From positions 248,001-312,000 of the forward strand of contig CAWEHB010000007.1 in assembly GCA_963808705.1 (NCBI GenBank): a stretch of DNA of 64,000 nt, written 5' to 3'. The notes beneath the pieces were generated by a model that worked only from the letters and a program-made list of their open reading frames with translations, was not told where the DNA came from and ran no database searches. Made by a program: the position numbers and the translations under genes. Of the stretch, positions 1 to 12,655 are shown one piece after another (the stretch's first letter is position 1; every line of letters starts with the position of its first letter). This DNA is from JASHPR01 sp963808705 (GTDB taxonomy: Bacteria > Actinomycetota > Actinomycetes > Streptosporangiales > Streptosporangiaceae).

Positions 1-1
1 C

Positions 2-91
2 GCCGGCTCGCAGCGGTCGGGCACGGCCGCCGACCGCAACGCCGAGCTCCGGATGACGCCGCCGTTCCCGCTGGACCGCGCCGCCCGGTAG
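2..91 (+). CDS. C-terminal end of an unidentified protein (partial)
   Basis: The window opens inside a reading frame that runs from base 2 to a TAG at 89-91 and ends in PPFPLDRAAR. Only 29 residues are visible. In related actinobacteria a his or trp gene (hisI, trpE) often precedes this region, but the tail is not diagnostic and I do not assign a function. Confidence 0.4.
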   Translation, partial: AGSQRSGTAADRNAELRMTPPFPLDRAAR

Positions 92-169
92 CAAGCCACC
101 GGGCCCCCGTGGCCCCCGGTGACTCAGGGCGTTAACGGGGAGTACACCGCCTCGCCGGCCCCGGCCGGC

Positions 170-829
170 TCAGATTCCCCAGCGTGCCCCGGACAGGGCC
201 TCGACGGCCGCGTCGCTGCCGTCGAGCCTGACCCGGGCCGCGGCGGTCCGGCCGAGCGCCCACAGGGTCAGCTCCGCCGGGGGGCCGGTGACGGTCACGA
301 CCGGGGTACGGGCCTTGGCGGTGATCCGGACCCTCGCCCCGCCGGGCCCGGCCGGGTCGGGCTGGTCATCCCGGGCGAGCTCGACGCCGACCGGTGCCTT
401 CCGCAGCACGAACCTGGCCATCCCCAGTCGGCGCCAGAGCACTTCGGTCAGGCCCTGGTCGAGCTTGCGCGGCTCCCAGCCCGGCTGGGCGCGCCGCACG
501 TCCTCGTGGTGCGCGAAGTACTCCACCACGTTGGCCTGCTCATCGGCGCCGGGCAGCCCGAACAGCGAAAGCCGCGGCGGGCCGTTCCTGATCATCTGGA
601 CCAGGCGCGGATACGGCGTCCGCTGGGCCATCCGGTGCTGGACGCTGCGGGTGTGCGCGGCCAGCGGCCCCCCGAGCAGGCCGAGCCCCGCGTCGGGCCG
701 GTGCTCCCGGATCACCAGGTGGGCGGCGAGGTCGAGGGTCGTCCACCCCTCGCACAGGGTCGGCTCCCGGGGACCGGCCTGGTCGAGCAGCGCGCATAGG
801 GCAAGGCGCTCATCCCGGGCATACCCCAT
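170..829 (-). CDS. TIGR03085-like (maleylpyruvate isomerase/DinB-fold) metal-binding protein
   Basis: A 219-residue protein starting MGYARDERLALC. It has the pattern of actinobacterial DinB/mycothiol-dependent maleylpyruvate isomerase relatives: TLCEGWTTLDLAAHLVIRE near residues 20-40 (conserved W, DL, AHL, RE) and ANVVEYFAHHEDVRR in the middle, with His residues that could bind metal. Members of this group (TIGR03085 as I recall) often lie beside trp/his genes in actinobacteria, as here. The longer upstream reading frame is discarded because it runs antisense through the next gene. The substrate is unknown. The start lacks a strong ribosome-binding site. Confidence 0.7.
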   Translation of the reverse strand: MGYARDERLALCALLDQAGPREPTLCEGWTTLDLAAHLVIREHRPDAGLGLLGGPLAAHTRSVQHRMAQRTPYPRLVQMIRNGPPRLSLFGLPGADEQANVVEYFAHHEDVRRAQPGWEPRKLDQGLTEVLWRRLGMARFVLRKAPVGVELARDDQPDPAGPGGARVRITAKARTPVVTVTGPPAELTLWALGRTAAARVRLDGSDAAVEALSGARWGI

Positions 830-980
830 CGTGTGATCGTAAGCCACCGGCCCCCGGCTGGGAATGCCGGCGCCGCAGGTCGCCGCAGGTCGCCGCGGGC
901 CGCCGGCTGCCGCCGGCCTATGCTGGCGGCTACCAGCCAGGAACCCGGTCGCGTTCGCGAGGCCACAGGAGGAGCCGCCG

Positions 981-1697
981 ATGACCGCGGGCAATCCCGC
1001 GCGCTCGGCCCGCAGCCAGCCGCGGGGGGAACTCGCGCTGCTGTTGCTGCTCGGCGCGGCCGGGGCCGGCCTGGCCCTGCTCGCGATGCGGCAAGGCTGG
1101 GCGAGGGTCGAGACGGCCGCGCCCAGGCCGCTGCCGGCCAGCGTTACCACCGAGACGGGCCAGGCGCTCGTGCCGGCCGCGGGCGCGCTGGCCCTGGCGG
1201 CCCTGGCCGGCCTGGCCGCTGTCCTGGCCACCCGGCGGACGCTCCGGCGCATCGCCGGCGCGGCGGTGGCCGGGCTCGGCCTGGGCCTGGCCGTGGCGGT
1301 CAGCGCCGGGATCTCCGCGGCCGACGTGCTGGCCGCCGCGTCAGCCAGTGCCCAGGCCGCTCCCGGGGCCGCGGCCGGGTCGGGCGTCGGCAGCACGACC
1401 GCGGGCTCCACCGGCCCGGGGGGATCACCGCTGTCCGGCTTCCCCGGGCACGTGGTCTTCGTGAGCTTTCCCTGGCGTGGGATCGCCTTCGCGGGCGCGC
1501 TCGCGGTCGTCGCGGCCGGGGCGCTGGCCGCGTGGCGGGCGGACCGGCTGCCGGTGATGTCCAGCCGGTTCGACCCGCCCGCACGGGTCGCCGGGCCGCA
1601 GCCGGCGGTCCCGGCGCCGGACCGCGGCTACCCGGGCGACTCCGCGGGGATGTGGGAGTCGCTGAGCCGGGGCGAGGACCCCACCGGCCCGGAGTAG
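981..1697 (+). CDS. Trp biosynthesis-associated membrane protein (TIGR02234-like)
   Basis: A 238-residue integral membrane protein. The ATG at 981 is chosen because AGGAGG lies at 967-972 with 8 bases spacing; the upstream in-frame extension has no such site. Hydrophobic segments are visible near residues 16-33, 60-80, 85-110 and 160-180, with a Ser/Gly/Ala-rich stretch and a hydrophilic Pro-rich tail. The position just upstream of trpC and the 4-TM layout match the actinobacterial trp-operon conserved membrane protein, whose role is unknown (possibly Trp or precursor handling). The last 12 codons including the stop lie in the first unit of a tandem repeat. Confidence 0.75.
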   Translation: MTAGNPARSARSQPRGELALLLLLGAAGAGLALLAMRQGWARVETAAPRPLPASVTTETGQALVPAAGALALAALAGLAAVLATRRTLRRIAGAAVAGLGLGLAVAVSAGISAADVLAAASASAQAAPGAAAGSGVGSTTAGSTGPGGSPLSGFPGHVVFVSFPWRGIAFAGALAVVAAGALAAWRADRLPVMSSRFDPPARVAGPQPAVPAPDRGYPGDSAGMWESLSRGEDPTGPE

Positions 1698-1766
1698 CTG
1701 AGCCGGGGCGAGGACCCCACCGGCCCCGGAGTAGCCGAGCCGGGCGAGGACCCCACGGGTCCCGGG
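1662..1766. repeat. 36/37-bp tandem repeat spanning a stop codon
   Basis: Unit 1 (1662-1697, 36 nt) encodes the end of the membrane protein, residues LSRGEDPTGPE plus TAG. Unit 2 (1698-1734, 37 nt) is identical except for one extra C, so it is out of frame. Unit 3 (1735 to about 1766) is degenerate. The array looks like slippage duplication of the gene's 3' end into the intergenic space. Confidence 0.85.
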
Positions 1767-1884
1767 ATATCAGCCGGGACCCCGGTTGCTGTGCCCGGCA
1801 GCGGGCCTGCTCGGGTGCTGCCGGGGGCGGCGCGGGTTAGGCTCGGCCTGACGAGGCTGGCGTGGCTGGCCATGGAGGTGAACG

Positions 1885-2364
1885 GTGAGCGCTGGGCACC
1901 GAGTTCGCCGGAGCCGGTGGCTCACCGCAGCGGCCAGGCGCAGGCTGGACCGATCCCATCCGCTGGTGAAGCTGGTGACCCGGCTGGTCACGGCTCAGGC
2001 CGCGGTGTCCGCCGCGATCGGACTGTCGTACAGCCGCCGGCACGTGCCGTCGATCATCATCACCCTGATGCTGGTGGTGGCGCTGCTGGGGCTGGCCGCC
2101 CTGACCCGGTCGGGCACGCACGCGGCCTGGGTGTCCGCCATCGGCCTCGAGAGCGCGTTCGTCATGTTCGGGCTGATCAGGTTCTTCTCCTCCCGCTACC
2201 TCGGCGGCACGCTGTTCGGGATCATCAGCCTGGGGATGCTGCTGCATCCGGCCGTGGCCCGGGCGTTCAGCGAGGTCCCCGAGCCGGCGGAGCGCCCCGG
2301 CGAGGCGCGGCCCGCGCTGGGCGACGCCGATGCCGACGCGCTCGGCGACGGGGCGACCGGCTGA
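1885..2364 (+). CDS. small integral membrane protein, unknown function
   Basis: 159 residues from GTG 1885, supported by GGAGG at 1874-1878. An N-terminal Arg-rich segment is followed by three or four hydrophobic helices (about residues 35-50, 52-75, 80-102, 105-125) and an acidic Ala/Pro-rich tail. It lies between the trp membrane protein and trpC, all on the same strand, so it may be cotranscribed. I do not recognise the family; the layout resembles conserved actinobacterial membrane proteins found beside trp genes. No catalytic motif is seen. Confidence 0.6.
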   Translation: MSAGHRVRRSRWLTAAARRRLDRSHPLVKLVTRLVTAQAAVSAAIGLSYSRRHVPSIIITLMLVVALLGLAALTRSGTHAAWVSAIGLESAFVMFGLIRFFSSRYLGGTLFGIISLGMLLHPAVARAFSEVPEPAERPGEARPALGDADADALGDGATG

Positions 2365-2379
2365 CCGTGCGCTCCCCTG

Positions 2380-2432
2380 GGCATGACCCCAGGCAGGGTG
2401 GCCTGCGGGGTCCCCGGGGCAGGGGTCATGCC
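2380..2432 (+). promoter_or_regulatory. nested inverted repeat in the trpC leader
   Basis: GGCATGACCCC (2380-2390) is perfectly complementary to GGGGTCATGCC (2422-2432). Inside the loop a second small stem AGGC/GCCT (2391-2394 and 2401-2404) can form. It sits in the 137-nt gap between the upstream membrane protein and trpC, just before a -10-like TACGAT at 2454-2459. It could be a terminator for the upstream gene or an attenuator-like element for trpCBA. No Trp-rich leader peptide is visible, so classic trpL attenuation is not supported. Confidence 0.55.
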
Positions 2433-2501
2433 GGAGCACCGCGGCGCTCTCGCTACGATCGGGGGCGCAAGCCATCCCACCCGAGGGGGCAGCAGAACCG
2501 C

Positions 2502-3308
2502 GTGAGCGTGCTCGACGAGATCCTCGAGGGCGTGCGGGCCGACCTGGCGGCACGGCAGCGAGATGTCCCGCTTGACCGCCTGAAGGAGGCGGCAGGCCGG
2601 GCGCCGTCGCCGCGCAACGTCGTCGCCGCGCTCAAGGGCGCCGACGTCGCCGTCATCGCCGAGGTCAAGCGCGCCAGCCCGTCCAAGGGCGCGCTGGCGG
2701 CGATCGCCGACCCGGCCGCGCTGGCCTTGGACTACGAGGCCGGCGGCGCACGCGTGATCAGCGTCCTGACCGAGCCGCGCCGGTTCGGCGGCAGCCTGGA
2801 CGACCTGATCGCGGTCCGCGCCGCGGTGCAGGTGCCCGTGCTGCGCAAGGACTTCGTGATCAGCTCGTACCAGCTCTGGGAGTCCCGGGCCCACGGGGCC
2901 GACATGGTGCTGCTCATCGTGGCGGCGCTGGAGCAGAACGCGCTCGTGTCCCTGGTGGAGCGGGCGGTCTCGATCGGCCTGGTCCCGCTGGTCGAGGTGC
3001 ACACCGAGCGGGAGCTTGACCGCGCGCTCGAGGCCGGGGCGAAGGTCATCGGCGTCAACGCGCGGAACCTGGCCACGCTCGAGGTCGACCGCAGCGTGTT
3101 CGCGCGGCTGGCCCCGCGGGTACCCGACCGGGTGATCAAGATCGCCGAGTCTGGGGTTCGCGGCCCGCACGACCTGCTGGCCTACGCGGCCGCGGGCGCC
3201 GACGCCGTGCTAGTCGGAGAGAGCCTGGTGACGGGCAAGGACCCGCGGTCGGCCGTGGCCGACCTGGTGACCGCCGGCTCGCATCCGGCGCTGCACGGGG
3301 ACAGGTGA
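2502..3308 (+). CDS. trpC: indole-3-glycerol-phosphate synthase
   Basis: 268 residues from GTG 2502, the usual single-domain TrpC length. It closes the ring of CdRP to form indole-3-glycerol phosphate in tryptophan synthesis. The family motifs are present: EVKRASPSKG at residues 54-63 with catalytic Glu54 and Lys56, VLRKDF with Lys116, LVEVH with Glu165, and the phosphate-binding C-terminal AESGVRG and DAVLVGESL motifs. The upstream extension of the reading frame is discarded because it is antisense-like and lacks homology. The stop overlaps the trpB start as ATGA, implying translational coupling. Confidence 0.97.
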   Translation: MSVLDEILEGVRADLAARQRDVPLDRLKEAAGRAPSPRNVVAALKGADVAVIAEVKRASPSKGALAAIADPAALALDYEAGGARVISVLTEPRRFGGSLDDLIAVRAAVQVPVLRKDFVISSYQLWESRAHGADMVLLIVAALEQNALVSLVERAVSIGLVPLVEVHTERELDRALEAGAKVIGVNARNLATLEVDRSVFARLAPRVPDRVIKIAESGVRGPHDLLAYAAAGADAVLVGESLVTGKDPRSAVADLVTAGSHPALHGDR

Positions 3309-4579
3309 TGAGCGCCGCCGCGGTTCCCGGCACCGCCCGGCCCGACGCCGCCGTGCCTGACTGTGCCGTGCCCGACGCAGCCGGGCATTTCGGGCGCTAC
3401 GGCGGCAGGCTGGCGCCCGAGGCGCTGATGTCGGCGCTGGAGGAACTGACCGCCGCCTATCTCTCCGCCCGGGCCGACCCCGGCTTCCAGGCCGACCTCG
3501 CCGCCTTGCTGCGGGATTACGCGGGCCGGCCGACGCTGCTGACCGAGGTGCCGAGGTTCGCCGCGCAGGCGGGCGGGTGCCGGGTGTTCCTGAAGCGGGA
3601 GGACCTGGCGCACACCGGGTCCCACAAGATCAACAATGTCCTCGGCCAGGCGCTGCTCACCAAGCGGATAGGCAAGAGGCGGGTGATCGCCGAGACCGGG
3701 GCCGGCCAGCACGGCGTGGCCACCGCGACCGCGTGCGCGCTGCTGGGCCTGGACTGCGTGGTCTACATGGGCGAGGAGGACACCCGGCGGCAGGCCCTCA
3801 ATGTGGCGCGGATGCGGATGCTCGGCGCCGAGGTGGTCCCGGTGACGACCGGCAGCCAGACCCTGAAGGACGCGATCAACGAGGCGTTCCGGGACTGGGT
3901 GACCACCGTGGAAACCACCCACTACTGCATCGGATCGGTGATGGGCCCGCACCCGTATCCCGTTATGGTCCGTGATTTTCAGCGGATCATCGGCGTCGAG
4001 GCGCGCGAGCAGGTGCTGGCGGCCGCCGGGCGGCTGCCCGACGCCGTGATCGCCTGCGTCGGCGGCGGGTCCAACGCGATCGGGGTCTTCCACGCCTTCA
4101 TCCCGGACGAGGGGGTGCGGCTGATCGGCTGCGAGGCCGGAGGTGACGGCCTGGCCAGCGGCCGCCACGCGGCCACGCTGACGGGCGGATCCGCCGGGGT
4201 GATCCACGGCATGCGGACCTACCTGCTGCAGGACGGCGACGGGCAGACGCTGGAGACTCACTCGGTGTCCGCGGGCCTGGACTACCCGGGGGTGGGACCC
4301 GAGCACGCCTGGCTGCACGACACCGGCCGGGCCAGCTACCGCGCGGTCACCGACGCTCAGGCCATGGACGCCTTCGCCGTGCTGTGCCGGACCGAGGGGA
4401 TCATCCCGGCCATCGAGTCGGCGCACGCGCTGGCCGGGGCGCTGCGGCTCGGGCCGGAACTCGGCCCGGGCGCGGTGCTGCTGGTGAACCTGTCCGGGCG
4501 CGGCGACAAGGACGTGGACATCGCGGCCCGCTGGTTCGGGCATATCGGCGGGCCGGCACCGGCCGGGGCCGCCGGGTGA
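3308..4579 (+). CDS. trpB: tryptophan synthase beta chain
   Basis: 423 residues from ATG 3308, overlapping the trpC stop by one base. It condenses indole with serine using PLP. The PLP lysine is Lys107 in HTGSHKINN; the phosphate-binding glycine loop GGGSNAIG and the GAGQHG motif are intact. The N-terminus carries about 25 extra Ala/Pro-rich residues before the conserved GRYGGRLAPEAL, as in many actinobacterial TrpB. This is standard TrpB1 architecture. Its stop overlaps the trpA start (GTGA), which fits stoichiometric production of the alpha2-beta2 complex. Confidence 0.98.
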   Translation: MSAAAVPGTARPDAAVPDCAVPDAAGHFGRYGGRLAPEALMSALEELTAAYLSARADPGFQADLAALLRDYAGRPTLLTEVPRFAAQAGGCRVFLKREDLAHTGSHKINNVLGQALLTKRIGKRRVIAETGAGQHGVATATACALLGLDCVVYMGEEDTRRQALNVARMRMLGAEVVPVTTGSQTLKDAINEAFRDWVTTVETTHYCIGSVMGPHPYPVMVRDFQRIIGVEAREQVLAAAGRLPDAVIACVGGGSNAIGVFHAFIPDEGVRLIGCEAGGDGLASGRHAATLTGGSAGVIHGMRTYLLQDGDGQTLETHSVSAGLDYPGVGPEHAWLHDTGRASYRAVTDAQAMDAFAVLCRTEGIIPAIESAHALAGALRLGPELGPGAVLLVNLSGRGDKDVDIAARWFGHIGGPAPAGAAG

Positions 4580-5382
4580 GCGCGGTAGCCGGCGCGTTCG
4601 CGAAGGCGAAGGCGCAGGGCCGGGCGGCGCTCGTCGGGTACCTGCCCGCGGGCTTTCCGTCGGTCCCCGGCGCGATCGCGGCGGCGACGACCATGGCCGC
4701 GGCGGGGGCCGACATCATCGAGATCGGCCTGCCCTACTCCGACCCGCTCATGGACGGCCCGGTCATCCAGGAGGCCACCCACCGCGCGCTGGCCGGCGGC
4801 ACCCGGGTCGCCGACGTGCTGACCACCACGGCGGCGGTGGCCGGCACCGGGGTGCCGGTCCTGGTCATGACCTGCTGGAATCCGGTCGAGCACTACGGGG
4901 TGGCCGCGTTCGCGCGGGACCTGGCCGGGGCCGGGGGCAGCGGGCTGATCACTCCCGACCTGACGCCGGAGGAGGCCGGGCCGTGGCTGGAGGCGGCGGC
5001 CGCCCGCGGGCTCGACCCGGTCTTCCTGGTCGCGCCCAGCTCGTCCGGCGAGCGGATCAAGCTGATCACGTCGGCCTGCGGCGGGTTCGTGTACGCGGCC
5101 TCGGTGATGGGAACCACCGGGACCCGCGACGCGGTCGGCGGCGAGGCGGCCGGGCTCGTCCGCCGGGTCCGGAAATGCACCAGCCTGCCGGTGGCGGTCG
5201 GGCTCGGCGTCCGGGACCGGTCCCAGGCCGAGCAGGTCGCGGGCTTCGCCGACGGGGTCATCGTGGGGTCCGCGTTCGTCCGCTGCCTCCTCGACGCGCC
5301 GGACGAGGGGGCCGGGCTCCTCGCGGTCCATGACCTCGCCGCCGACCTGGCCGCCGGCGTGCGCGGCGCCCCTCCTGAGTAA
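4576..5382 (+). CDS. trpA: tryptophan synthase alpha chain
   Basis: 268 residues from GTG 4576, overlapping trpB by 4 bases. It cleaves indole-3-glycerol phosphate to indole and glyceraldehyde 3-phosphate. The catalytic Glu49 and Asp60 fall exactly at the canonical positions in DIIEIGLPYSDPLMDGP, and the phosphate-binding DGVIVGSAF motif is present near the C-terminus. It is the last gene of the trpCBA operon; a strong palindrome begins 4 bases after its stop. Confidence 0.98.
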   Translation: MSAVAGAFAKAKAQGRAALVGYLPAGFPSVPGAIAAATTMAAAGADIIEIGLPYSDPLMDGPVIQEATHRALAGGTRVADVLTTTAAVAGTGVPVLVMTCWNPVEHYGVAAFARDLAGAGGSGLITPDLTPEEAGPWLEAAAARGLDPVFLVAPSSSGERIKLITSACGGFVYAASVMGTTGTRDAVGGEAAGLVRRVRKCTSLPVAVGLGVRDRSQAEQVAGFADGVIVGSAFVRCLLDAPDEGAGLLAVHDLAADLAAGVRGAPPE

Positions 5383-5385
5383 CCC

Positions 5386-5414
5386 GTGACCTGGGAGATC
5401 GCGTCCCAGGACAC
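5386..5414 (+). promoter_or_regulatory. palindrome between trpA and gltB (operator or terminator)
   Basis: CCTGGGA (5390-5396) and TCCCAGG (5404-5410) form a perfect 7-bp inverted repeat with a 7-base centre, extended outside an A:A mismatch by GTG/CAC (5386-5388 and 5412-5414). It starts right after the trpA stop and ends 9 bases before a good -10 hexamer TACAAT (5423-5428), so it would cover the -35 region of a gltB promoter. It could be a repressor site, the trpA terminator, or both. Confidence 0.5.
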
Positions 5415-5470
5415 ATGCTCGTTACAATGTCGCTGGGCCGTGAGCAGCCAGCGCTCTCCCGAGCCCGCCG

Positions 5471-5511
5471 CAGGGCCAATGTCGTCCCGCTCCAGGGCCA
5501 ATGTCGTCCCG
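5471..5511 (+). repeat. two 19-bp direct repeats in the gltB leader
   Basis: The 19-mer CAGGGCCAATGTCGTCCCG occurs at 5471-5489 and again at 5493-5511, a 22-bp period, which puts both copies on about the same face of the helix. The pair lies between the -10-like TACAAT (5423-5428) and the gltB ribosome-binding site (AGGAG 5548-5552). It could be a downstream operator or a 5' UTR element. Confidence 0.6.
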
Positions 5512-5557
5512 ACCCGCATGTGCCGACACGAAGGCGGACCGGACGACAGGAGTATTG

Positions 5558-10135
<4,578 letters not shown>

Positions 10136-10148
10136 GGGGGCAGGTCAC

Positions 10149-11618
10149 ATGGCAGATCCCAAGGGGTTCCTCACCACGCCGCGGCAGACCCCGGCCCGGC
10201 GGCCGGTCGACGTCCGGATCCAGGACTGGCGTGAGGTGTACACCGAGTTCAGCCGGGGTGAGCTGGAGCGGCAGGCCGGACGGTGCATGGACTGCGGCAT
10301 CCCGTTCTGCCACCACGGCTGCCCGCTCGGGAACCTGATCCCGGAGTGGAACGACCTGGTCTGGGAGGGCGACTGGCGGGCCGCGGCCGAGCGGCTGCAC
10401 GCCACCAACAACTTCCCCGAGTTCACCGGGCGGCTCTGCCCGGCGCCGTGCGAATCGGCCTGCGTGCTCGGCATCAACGCCGATCCGGTGGCGATCAAGC
10501 AGGTCGAGGTCGAGATCATCGACCGGGCCTGGGCCGAGGGCTGGGTGCCGCCGCAGCGCCCGTCGGCCGCTGCGGCGGCCGCGGGCCGGCCGGTGGCGGT
10601 GGTCGGCTCCGGGCCGGCCGGGCTGGCCGCGGCGCAGCAGCTCACCCGGGCCGGCCACGCGGTGACGGTGTACGAGCGGGCGGACCGGCCCGGCGGCCTG
10701 CTCCGCTACGGGATTCCCGAGTTCAAGCTGGAGAAACGGCACCTGGACCGGCGGCTGGTGCAGATGCTGGCCGAGGGGACCGTGTTCCGGTGCGGGGTGG
10801 ACGTCGGCGTGGACGTGACCGCCGCCCAGTTGCACGGCGACTACGAGGCGATCGTGCTGGCCGGGGGCTGTACCGTGCCGCGGGGCCTGCCGGTGCCCGG
10901 GGCCGGGCTGGACGGCATTCACCAGGCCATGGAGTACCTGCCGCTAGCCAACCGGGCGGTGGCCGACGGGACACCACGCCGTCCTGAGCCCGCGATCTCC
11001 GCGGCAGGGCGGCACGTGGTGATCATCGGCGGCGGCGACACCGGCGCCGACTGCCTCGGCACCGCGCACCGGCAGGGCGCCGCGTCCGTGGTCCAGCTGG
11101 AGATCATGCCCCGGCCTCCGGACCGGCGGCCGGACAGCCAGCCGTGGCCCACCTACCCGATGATCTGCCGGGTGTCCAGCGCCCACGAGGAGGGCGGTGA
11201 GCGCGTCTACGCCGTCTCCACCCAGGAGTTCGTGGCCGACGATGCGGGCCGGGTGCGGGCCCTGCGACTGGTCGAGGTGGAGCCGTCGGACCGCGGCTTC
11301 GCGCCGGTGCCCGGCACCGAGCGGGAACTGCGGTGCGACCTGGTGCTGCTGGCGATGGGATTCACCGGCGCGGAGCGCGGCGGGCTGCTGGCCGACCTCG
11401 GCGTGGACTTCGACGCGCGGGGCAACGTGGCCAGGGACGGCTCGTACGCGACGTCGGCCCTAGGCGTCTTCGTCGCCGGGGACATGGGGCGCGGCCAGTC
11501 CCTGATCGTGTGGGCCATCGCCGAGGGCCGGTCGGCCGCGGCGGCCGTGGACCGCTACCTGGCCGGGGACACGCTGCTCCCCGCCGCGATCCCGCCGACC
11601 GCCCGCCCGCTGACCTGA
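10149..11618 (+). CDS. gltD: glutamate synthase small subunit
   Basis: 489 residues, ATG 10149, directly after gltB. It passes electrons from NADPH through FAD and Fe-S clusters to GltB. The N-terminal Cys motifs CMDCGIPFCHHGCP and CPAPCESAC bind two 4Fe-4S clusters. The FAD Rossmann motif VAVVGSGPAGLAAAQQ and the NADPH Rossmann motif VVIIGGGDTGADC are intact, and the C-terminal GVFVAGDMGRGQSLIVWA closes the flavin site. Length and domain order are typical. Confidence 0.98.
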   Translation: MADPKGFLTTPRQTPARRPVDVRIQDWREVYTEFSRGELERQAGRCMDCGIPFCHHGCPLGNLIPEWNDLVWEGDWRAAAERLHATNNFPEFTGRLCPAPCESACVLGINADPVAIKQVEVEIIDRAWAEGWVPPQRPSAAAAAAGRPVAVVGSGPAGLAAAQQLTRAGHAVTVYERADRPGGLLRYGIPEFKLEKRHLDRRLVQMLAEGTVFRCGVDVGVDVTAAQLHGDYEAIVLAGGCTVPRGLPVPGAGLDGIHQAMEYLPLANRAVADGTPRRPEPAISAAGRHVVIIGGGDTGADCLGTAHRQGAASVVQLEIMPRPPDRRPDSQPWPTYPMICRVSSAHEEGGERVYAVSTQEFVADDAGRVRALRLVEVEPSDRGFAPVPGTERELRCDLVLLAMGFTGAERGGLLADLGVDFDARGNVARDGSYATSALGVFVAGDMGRGQSLIVWAIAEGRSAAAAVDRYLAGDTLLPAAIPPTARPLT

Positions 11619-11724
11619 CGAGCGTGCCCTGTCCTGCCCCGGCACGGCCGCAGCTGCGCGGTGCAGGCGTAAACCGGGCCGCGCGGGCTCCGGCCTGCTC
11701 GGGGAGGGGCGGCGGGGGCGCTGA

Positions 11725-12573
11725 TCAGCCCAGGCCCAGGATCCGGGTGGCGTTGCCGCGGAGCACCATATCCGCCACGTCGGCGGGAAGGTCCAGGGCG
11801 TCGAACTCGGCCAGGCACCGCTCGGGGGTCAGGAACGGGAAGTCACTGCCCCAGAGGAACCGGCCGGACAGCCGCCCGCGCAGCTCGCGGATCACCTCCG
11901 GCGGGATCCGCCGCGGCGACCAGCCGGAGATGTCGATGTACACGTTGGTCTTGTGCAGCGCGATCGCGACCAGTTCCATGTGCCAGGGCCAGCCGAAATG
12001 CGCGGCCACGATGGTCAGGTCAGGGTGCGCGGCGGCGACCGGGTCGAGCCTGATCGGCTGGGCGTAATCGAGCCGGATGCCCTGGCCGCCGGGCTGGCCT
12101 GCGCCGATCCCACTGGTACCGGTGTGGAAGAGGGCGATCAGGCCGTGCTCCTGGCACGCGGCGAAGATCGGCCAGTAAACCGGGTCGTCCGGGGCGAAGG
12201 CCTGCAGCGACGGGTGGAATTTCACCCCGTGCAGGCCGGCCGCGGCGATCTGCTCGACCTCGGCGACGGCCGCGTCCCCCTTGTGTGGGTCCACGGAGCC
12301 GAACCCGGCGAACACGTCCGGGTACGCGCGGCAGGCGTCCGCGACCGTGTCGTTGGACACGCGCGGACGCCCGGTGGCCGTCTCGGCGTCCCACGCGAGG
12401 AGCACCGCCATGACCTCAAGCTGGCGGTACCTCGCCGCGAGATCGTCCAGCGTGGCTCGCTGTACCGGCGACCTGAAGTACGCCTCGGCCGCCTCGACGT
12501 AGCCGGCCATGCTGCCGTCCAGCCAGTCGGGCGTGGGCAGGTGGACGTGGAAGTCGATGGCGCGCAGCGGCAC
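11725..12573 (-). CDS. amidohydrolase family protein (ACMSD-like TIM barrel)
   Basis: 282 residues from GTG 12573. A -10-like TACGAT 6 bases upstream on the same strand suggests a leaderless transcript. Metal-site motifs of the amidohydrolase_2 family are visible: IDFHVHLP at the N-terminus, GVKFHPSLQAF, LFHTGTSG, AAHFGWPW and the C-terminal GSDFPF with the catalytic Asp. This group includes decarboxylases and hydrolases of aromatic acids; the substrate cannot be told. It lies convergent to gltD, with 106 bases between them. Confidence 0.85.
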   Translation of the reverse strand: MPLRAIDFHVHLPTPDWLDGSMAGYVEAAEAYFRSPVQRATLDDLAARYRQLEVMAVLLAWDAETATGRPRVSNDTVADACRAYPDVFAGFGSVDPHKGDAAVAEVEQIAAAGLHGVKFHPSLQAFAPDDPVYWPIFAACQEHGLIALFHTGTSGIGAGQPGGQGIRLDYAQPIRLDPVAAAHPDLTIVAAHFGWPWHMELVAIALHKTNVYIDISGWSPRRIPPEVIRELRGRLSGRFLWGSDFPFLTPERCLAEFDALDLPADVADMVLRGNATRILGLG

Positions 12574-12655
12574 CGGCCCATCGTAGCGGCGCGGGCTCCG
12601 GGATTCGCGTTGCGGTGGCGCCGGCGTACGGCGGCGCGGACGGTCACCTGCCTGA

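Noticed and set aside
170..1411. A 413-codon minus frame covering the first minus gene and more
   Set aside because: Only the last 219 codons show family motifs; the upstream part is antisense to the trp membrane protein gene and reflects high-GC shadow coding.
2380..2502. trpL-type leader peptide with tandem Trp codons
   Set aside because: The only short frame in the leader has no Trp codons.
12574..12655. Repeat of the tRNA 3' end after the endonuclease gene (att site)
   Set aside because: I searched by eye for the T-arm/acceptor sequence downstream and found no copy, so integrase-type insertion is not supported.
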